Assembly: GCF_045635475.1 (NCBI RefSeq)
Contig: NZ_JBJGXI010000004.1
Span: forward strand, 93,958-157,957
Direction: 5' to 3'
Source: JBJGXI01 sp045635475
Lineage (GTDB): Bacteria; Bacillota; Bacilli; Bacillales; Amphibacillaceae
DNA length: 64,000 nt
The translations under genes were made by a program, and so were the position numbers. The number at the start of each line of letters is the position of its first letter. The first letter of the stretch is position 1. Under the pieces are notes generated by a model. It ran no database searches, was not told the DNA's origin, and saw only the letters and a program-made list of their open reading frames with translations. Of this stretch, positions 60,260 to 64,000 are shown one piece after another.

Positions 60260-62044
60260 ATGGGAGAAACGAAGGAGAAAGTGTTTAAAGGCGGCGCGTT
60301 TATTATCGAGGATTTAACTCCAGATGATATTATTACACCGGAGGATTTCACAGAAGAGCATTGGATGATTGCCAAAACAACAGAGGACTTCGTTGCAGGT
60401 GAGGTTTTGCCTAAGGTTGAAAACTTGGAGAATCACGAATTTGAGCACTCGGTTGCTTTGTTAAAGCAAGCTGGTGAGCTTGGCTTGTTAGGTGTAGATG
60501 TTCCTGAAGAATATGGTGGCTTAGGCTTGGATAAAATTAGTTCTTCGCTTATTACCGAAAAATTCTCCCGTGCTGGCGGATTTTCTGTCACACATGGTGC
60601 GCATGTTGGGATCGGCTCTTTACCTATCGTTTTTTTCGGAAATGAACAGCAAAAACAAAAATATTTACCACTGCTTGCAACTGGTGAAAAGTTAGCGGCA
60701 TACGCGTTAACGGAGCCAGGTTCTGGTTCGGATGCACTTGGTGCAAAAACGAACGCCAAACTCAATGACGCAGGAACCCATTACATCTTAAATGGTGAAA
60801 AACAATGGATTACGAATGCTGCCTTTGCTGATGTGTTTATCGTATATGCACAAATCGATGGTGACAAGTTTACCGCGTTCATCGTGGAAAGAGATTTTCC
60901 TGGCGTTTCCACTGGTGCTGAAGAAAAGAAAATGGGAATTAAAAGTTCTTCTACACGTACAGTCATTTTCGATGATGCTGAAGTACCTGTAGAAAATGTG
61001 CTTGGTGAAATCGGAAGAGGTCATATTATTGCTTTTAATATTTTAAACGTAGGCCGATATAAACTAGCTGTTGGTGGCATTGGTGGCGCTAAATTAGCAA
61101 TTGAATTATCATCCGCTTATGCGAATGGACGTAAACAGTTTAAAACGCCAATTGCTAAATTTTCGCTGATTCAAGAGAAACTTGGTACAATGGCTGCCAA
61201 TACCTATGCAAATGAAAGTGCTGTATATCGTACAGTCGGTTTGTTTGAGCAACGGATGGGTAATCTTACAGATGAGGAATTAAAGGACGGTAAAGCAGTT
61301 GCAAAAGCAATCGCAGAATATCAAATCGAATGTTCGATCAACAAAGTTTTTGGTACTGAGCTAATGGATTATACGGCTGATGAAGCAGTGCAAATTCACG
61401 GTGGTTACGGATTTATGCAAGAATATGAAGTGGAAAGAATGTATCGTGATTCAAGAATTCAGCGTATATTTGAAGGGACAAATGAAATTAATCGACTGTT
61501 GATCACAGGTTCGCTTGTGAAAAAAGCGATGAAGGGTGAGTTGCCACTTCTCCAGCAGGCACAAGCGCTACAAGAGGAATTAATGATGCTAATGCCAGAA
61601 GATGTTGGCAATGCTCCGTTAGAGAAAGAAAAGTATATGCTGAAAAATGCCAAAAAGTTAGGGCTTATTGCTGCGGGTCTTGCAGCCCAAAAATTTGGAA
61701 CAAAACTTGAGCAAGAACAAGAGCTGTTAGCTAACATTGCTGATGTTGTATCAGAGGTATACAACATGGAATCAGCTGTTTTACGAACAGAAAAAGCTAT
61801 CACCAAATCTGGTGAAGATAAGAATAAGCAAAAACTGCTTTACACAGAAGTGTATGTGCAAGAGGCGTTTAATCGTATTGAAGGACATGTAAAAGAAACG
61901 ATTGTAGCTTGTGAATCGGGTGATGCATTACGAATTACCTTGGCGGCTACTCGGAAATTAACACGTCATGATCCAACAAATGTGATAATTAAAAAACGTG
62001 AAATCGCTAAAGCAGTTCTAGAAGCAGAGAAATATGTACTATAA
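60260..62044 (+). CDS. fadE: Acyl-CoA dehydrogenase (FadE type)
   Basis: 594 residues, longer than simple ACADs because of a C-terminal helical extension (about 440-594) as in B. subtilis FadE. YALTEPGSGSDALGAKTNA and KQWITNAAFADVFIVYAQ in the FAD domain; RMYRDSRIQRIFEGTNEINRLLI holds the catalytic Glu. First oxidation step of beta-oxidation. AAAAGGAGCG precedes the ATG; last gene before the terminator. Confidence 0.95.
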   Translation: MGETKEKVFKGGAFIIEDLTPDDIITPEDFTEEHWMIAKTTEDFVAGEVLPKVENLENHEFEHSVALLKQAGELGLLGVDVPEEYGGLGLDKISSSLITEKFSRAGGFSVTHGAHVGIGSLPIVFFGNEQQKQKYLPLLATGEKLAAYALTEPGSGSDALGAKTNAKLNDAGTHYILNGEKQWITNAAFADVFIVYAQIDGDKFTAFIVERDFPGVSTGAEEKKMGIKSSSTRTVIFDDAEVPVENVLGEIGRGHIIAFNILNVGRYKLAVGGIGGAKLAIELSSAYANGRKQFKTPIAKFSLIQEKLGTMAANTYANESAVYRTVGLFEQRMGNLTDEELKDGKAVAKAIAEYQIECSINKVFGTELMDYTADEAVQIHGGYGFMQEYEVERMYRDSRIQRIFEGTNEINRLLITGSLVKKAMKGELPLLQQAQALQEELMMLMPEDVGNAPLEKEKYMLKNAKKLGLIAAGLAAQKFGTKLEQEQELLANIADVVSEVYNMESAVLRTEKAITKSGEDKNKQKLLYTEVYVQEAFNRIEGHVKETIVACESGDALRITLAATRKLTRHDPTNVIIKKREIAKAVLEAEKYVL

Positions 62045-62056
62045 AATAATCAACAT

Positions 62057-62086
62057 AAAATCCTTATCCTAATTGGATAGGGATTT
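62057..62086 (+). terminator. Terminator of fadNAE
   Basis: 13-bp arms AAAATCCTTATCC / GGATAGGGATTTT with one mismatch, followed by a T-run. Confidence 0.9.
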
Positions 62087-62162
62087 TTTTGACAATACGG
62101 TCCGTTTAAATCAACACGGAATGGATAATATGATAAAATACGTTAGAAAGGGGGGAGTAATG

Positions 62163-62519
62163 GTGACAGTAACATTTTATTGGTATCCGAAATGTGGCAC
62201 GTGTCAAAAGGCAAAAAAGTGGATGGATGAATCAAATGTACAATATAATGCTATTCATATTGTGGACGAAACTCCTTCTAAGGATCAACTTAAAGAAATG
62301 GTTGATAGAAGTAAATTGCCTATTAAAAAGTTTTTTAATACGAGCGGTCAAAAGTACCGAGAACTAAATGTAAAAGATAAGCTTAAAACAATGAGCGAAG
62401 AAGAAATGTTAGAGTTGTTAGCTTCAGACGGCATGCTAATTAAGCGACCCATCGTGACAGACGGTACAAAAGTAACTGTCGGTTTTAAAGAAGCTACATT
62501 CGAAGAGACATGGAAATAA
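62163..62519 (+). CDS. yusI: ArsC/Spx-family thioredoxin-fold protein
   Basis: 118 residues. VTFYWYPKCGTCQKAKKWMDE carries the CxxC of the Spx/ArsC-like family near residues 12-15, and KRPIVTDGTKVTVGFKEATFEE is the family C-terminus. In B. subtilis YusI occupies the same place, between fadE and gcvH. Its function is not established. The GTG at 62163 is favoured by GGGGGAG about 5 bases upstream; ATG 62160 is also possible. Confidence 0.85.
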   Translation: MTVTFYWYPKCGTCQKAKKWMDESNVQYNAIHIVDETPSKDQLKEMVDRSKLPIKKFFNTSGQKYRELNVKDKLKTMSEEEMLELLASDGMLIKRPIVTDGTKVTVGFKEATFEETWK

Positions 62520-62620
62520 CATGATCCATACGAAATAAAAGCAGTTTTATCGCTTTTCCAAATGAAAGCGTGGAATTTTGCTTTTACATAATTAATCGAA
62601 AATTAATGGAGGTATTTAAG

Positions 62621-63007
62621 ATGAGTTTACCTAAAGATTTACGTTATTCAGAAGAGCACGAATGGGTAAAAGTTGAAGGAGATAAGGTTAGAATTGGTAT
62701 TACAGACCATGCTCAATCAGAGCTTGGTGATATTGTTTTCGTTGAACTACCAGAAGTAGGCGATCAAATCGAAACAGATGCGCCATTTGGTAGCGTAGAA
62801 TCTGTGAAAACAGTTTCTGAGTTATATGCTCCAGTTAGTGGCAAAGTAATCGAAGTTAATGAGGAATTAGATGATAGTCCTGAATTTGTTAATGAATCAC
62901 CATTTGACAAAGCATGGATGATTGTAGTTGAGCCTACGAATATGTCAGAAGTAGAAGAATTAATGACAGCAGAAGCATATCAAGAAATGGTTGAAGAAGA
63001 CGAATAA
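62621..63007 (+). CDS. gcvH: Glycine cleavage system H protein
   Basis: 128 residues. DLRYSEEHEWVKVEGDKVRIGITDHAQSELGDIVFVELPEVG, then FGSVESVKTVSELYAPVSGKV, with the lipoyl-accepting Lys in ESVKTVS. It shuttles the aminomethyl group between P, T and L proteins; in Bacillus it is also the lipoate relay for other lipoyl domains. The start at 62621 has GGAGG upstream. Confidence 0.95.
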   Translation: MSLPKDLRYSEEHEWVKVEGDKVRIGITDHAQSELGDIVFVELPEVGDQIETDAPFGSVESVKTVSELYAPVSGKVIEVNEELDDSPEFVNESPFDKAWMIVVEPTNMSEVEELMTAEAYQEMVEEDE

Positions 63008-63183
63008 GCAGGTTAACTAATCTTAATTTAAAATTGGTACATAAGATTGGCTTCTAGAATGGGCATGAATATAAGTTATAACTATATAATAATAGTATAG
63101 CTATTTATCCCTTGTTTTCTAACAAGGGATAAATACTACTGTGAAATGTATACCTATATTTATTTCAAGAGCAGGTGGTCGGC

Positions 63184-63531
63184 ATGACGGATATGGAAAA
63201 GGTAATTATCGTTGAAGGACGGACCGATAAAAAGCAGATTGAAAAGCTTATTGAGGAGCCGGTAGAAATAATTTGTACCAATGGAACATTAGGGGTCGGA
63301 AGATTAGAAGAGTTAATCGTTGAGTATGACCTAGATAACAAAGATGTGTTTATTCTTGTTGATGAGGACGATGCGGGCCATAAATTACGTAAACAGCTTT
63401 CCATCGAGTTGCCTCATGCGGAGCATATTTATATTGATAAGGAGTTTAGAGAAGTAGCAGCTACTCCGGAATCAAAATTAGCTACGGCACTGCTTACATG
63501 TAGAATAATGATAAACCCATCGTATTTGTAA
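63184..63531 (+). CDS. yusF: Toprim-domain protein (YusF-like)
   Basis: 115 residues. VIIVEGRTDKKQIEKLI has the catalytic Glu of the toprim fold and FILVDEDDAGHKLRKQL the DxD metal site, as in RNase M5 and primase. B. subtilis YusF occupies this place. The start at 63184 is chosen because AGGTGG lies upstream; GTG 63175 is inside that site. yusG, which precedes yusF in B. subtilis, is absent here. Confidence 0.85.
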   Translation: MTDMEKVIIVEGRTDKKQIEKLIEEPVEIICTNGTLGVGRLEELIVEYDLDNKDVFILVDEDDAGHKLRKQLSIELPHAEHIYIDKEFREVAATPESKLATALLTCRIMINPSYL

Positions 63532-63556
63532 TCTGAGGTGAAAAAAGGTTGGTTTG

Positions 63557-63871
63557 ATGATTCAAATAACAAAGCATGCATTAGATTTTTGCTTGCGAAA
63601 AGATATCGCATTCATATTTATCCATACACCATTTTGTGGTACGTGTAAGCTTGCAAGAAAGATGCTGGTCACGGTTGAAGAAATGTGGGAACAGGACATC
63701 TTTTATGACTTAAATGCTGCGATGTTTCCAGATAAGATGAAGCAATTTCAAATAACGAGTGTTCCTTGTTTATTAATTTTACGCAAAGGAAAACCTGTCG
63801 ACAAGATTTACGCAATAGAGTCCGTTACAAATATATATAATCAATTGCTTGTGTATAAAGATCAGATATAG
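63557..63871 (+). CDS. yusE: Thioredoxin-like protein (YusE-like)
   Basis: 104 residues. FIHTPFCGTCKLARKML has the redox CGTC motif, and ITSVPCLLILRKGKPVDKI carries the cis-Pro. B. subtilis YusE is the next gene in this order. The start at 63557 is preceded by AAAGG; a TTG sits one codon earlier. The stop codon lies inside the terminator stem. Confidence 0.85.
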   Translation: MIQITKHALDFCLRKDIAFIFIHTPFCGTCKLARKMLVTVEEMWEQDIFYDLNAAMFPDKMKQFQITSVPCLLILRKGKPVDKIYAIESVTNIYNQLLVYKDQI

Positions 63872-63882
63872 TATCTGGTCTT
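63858..63882 (+). terminator. Terminator of the yusF-yusE unit
   Basis: AAGATCAGATA / TATCTGGTCTT with one mismatch, overlapping the yusE stop and followed by ATTTTTTT. Confidence 0.88.
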
Positions 63883-63940
63883 ATTTTTTTGCTGTTTGGG
63901 TAAAGTTTGTTGCTTTTAAACTTCGTAATTGAAGTGAAAT

Positions 63941-64000
63941 GCGACGTAACGTAGTGCTCGTGATCTCCGCTCCAGGCAGTCGCTTTCAGCGGGCACAGCT
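63941..64000 (+). repeat. Modular repeat, copy E (cut by the window end)
   Basis: GCGACGTAACGTAGTGCTCGTG...CAGGCAGTCGC is the left end of the same element as copies A, C and D; the rest lies past base 64000. Confidence 0.8.

Overview
The window is a 64-kb piece of a low-GC, spore-forming member of the Bacillaceae. The strongest signs are sporulation genes (an alpha/beta-type small acid-soluble spore protein, a YfhD-like protein and two CotF-like coat proteins), a QoxABCD quinol oxidase, bacilliredoxin, and gene orders shared with Bacillus subtilis (fadNAE-yusI-gcvH-yusF-yusE, yclNOPQ). An NhaC-type Na+/H+ antiporter and the type of dispersed repeats suggest a halotolerant relative such as Oceanobacillus, Virgibacillus or Gracilibacillus; the genus is an inference. 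No rRNA, tRNA, CRISPR array, prophage or full insertion sequence was seen.

Layout. 1-1.7 kb: the 3' end of a cell-wall-anchored carbohydrate-binding surface protein. 2.4-20.3 kb: mostly single genes (EamA exporter, QorB-like reductase with a divergent MarR regulator, a riboflavin kinase/FAD synthetase-like gene with an FMN reductase, alpha/beta hydrolase, C45 acyltransferase, SDR, Nudix, DUF805, GGDEF cyclase, ATP-grasp ligase, YqhV, YlbC-like CAP protein, GNAT, glutathionyl-hydroquinone reductase). 20.4-27.5 kb: EamA exporter, CwlO-like NlpC/P60 hydrolase, a broken DehI-type dehalogenase, the CzrA/CzcD metal-efflux pair and NhaC. 27.6-33.1 kb: an MFS exporter and qoxABCD. 33.5-40.3 kb: spore genes, bacilliredoxin, CvfC/YpgR, pabA-pabBC and a membrane cytochrome b/sulfite-oxidase-like fusion. 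40.4-44.5 kb: a Fur-controlled siderophore uptake system. 44.5-51.6 kb: YczE-like, acyl-CoA dehydrogenase, glycosyltransferase, YndM, Usp, a DUF421/DUF1657 pair and GtrA. 51.7-54.6 kb: a Zur-controlled zinc uptake operon ending in two fluoride channels. 55.1-56.4 kb: a c-di-GMP-I riboswitch in front of an XRE regulator, and the coat genes. 56.5-63.9 kb: the FadR-controlled beta-oxidation operon and the yusI-gcvH-yusF-yusE group.

Metal control is visible at three levels: a Fur box (iron), a Zur box (zinc) and a CzrA-type operator (zinc/cobalt efflux). c-di-GMP signalling appears twice: a GGDEF cyclase at 13.6 kb that lacks the inhibitory-site arginine, and a riboswitch at 55.5 kb with a readable aptamer, antiterminator and terminator.

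The intergenic regions carry several dispersed element families. The main one is a modular double-hairpin element of about 320 bp with two full copies, one copy lacking each hairpin, one copy cut by the window edge and several decayed pieces. Others are a 178-bp repeat of alternating GGCCAC/AATAAGTGC blocks (two copies), palindromes ending in AGTCAATTTCA (three loci, one of them disrupting the dehalogenase pseudogene), a roughly 170-bp element with 13-bp terminal inverted repeats, and a roughly 160-bp element that separates the siderophore-binding protein gene from its transporter genes.
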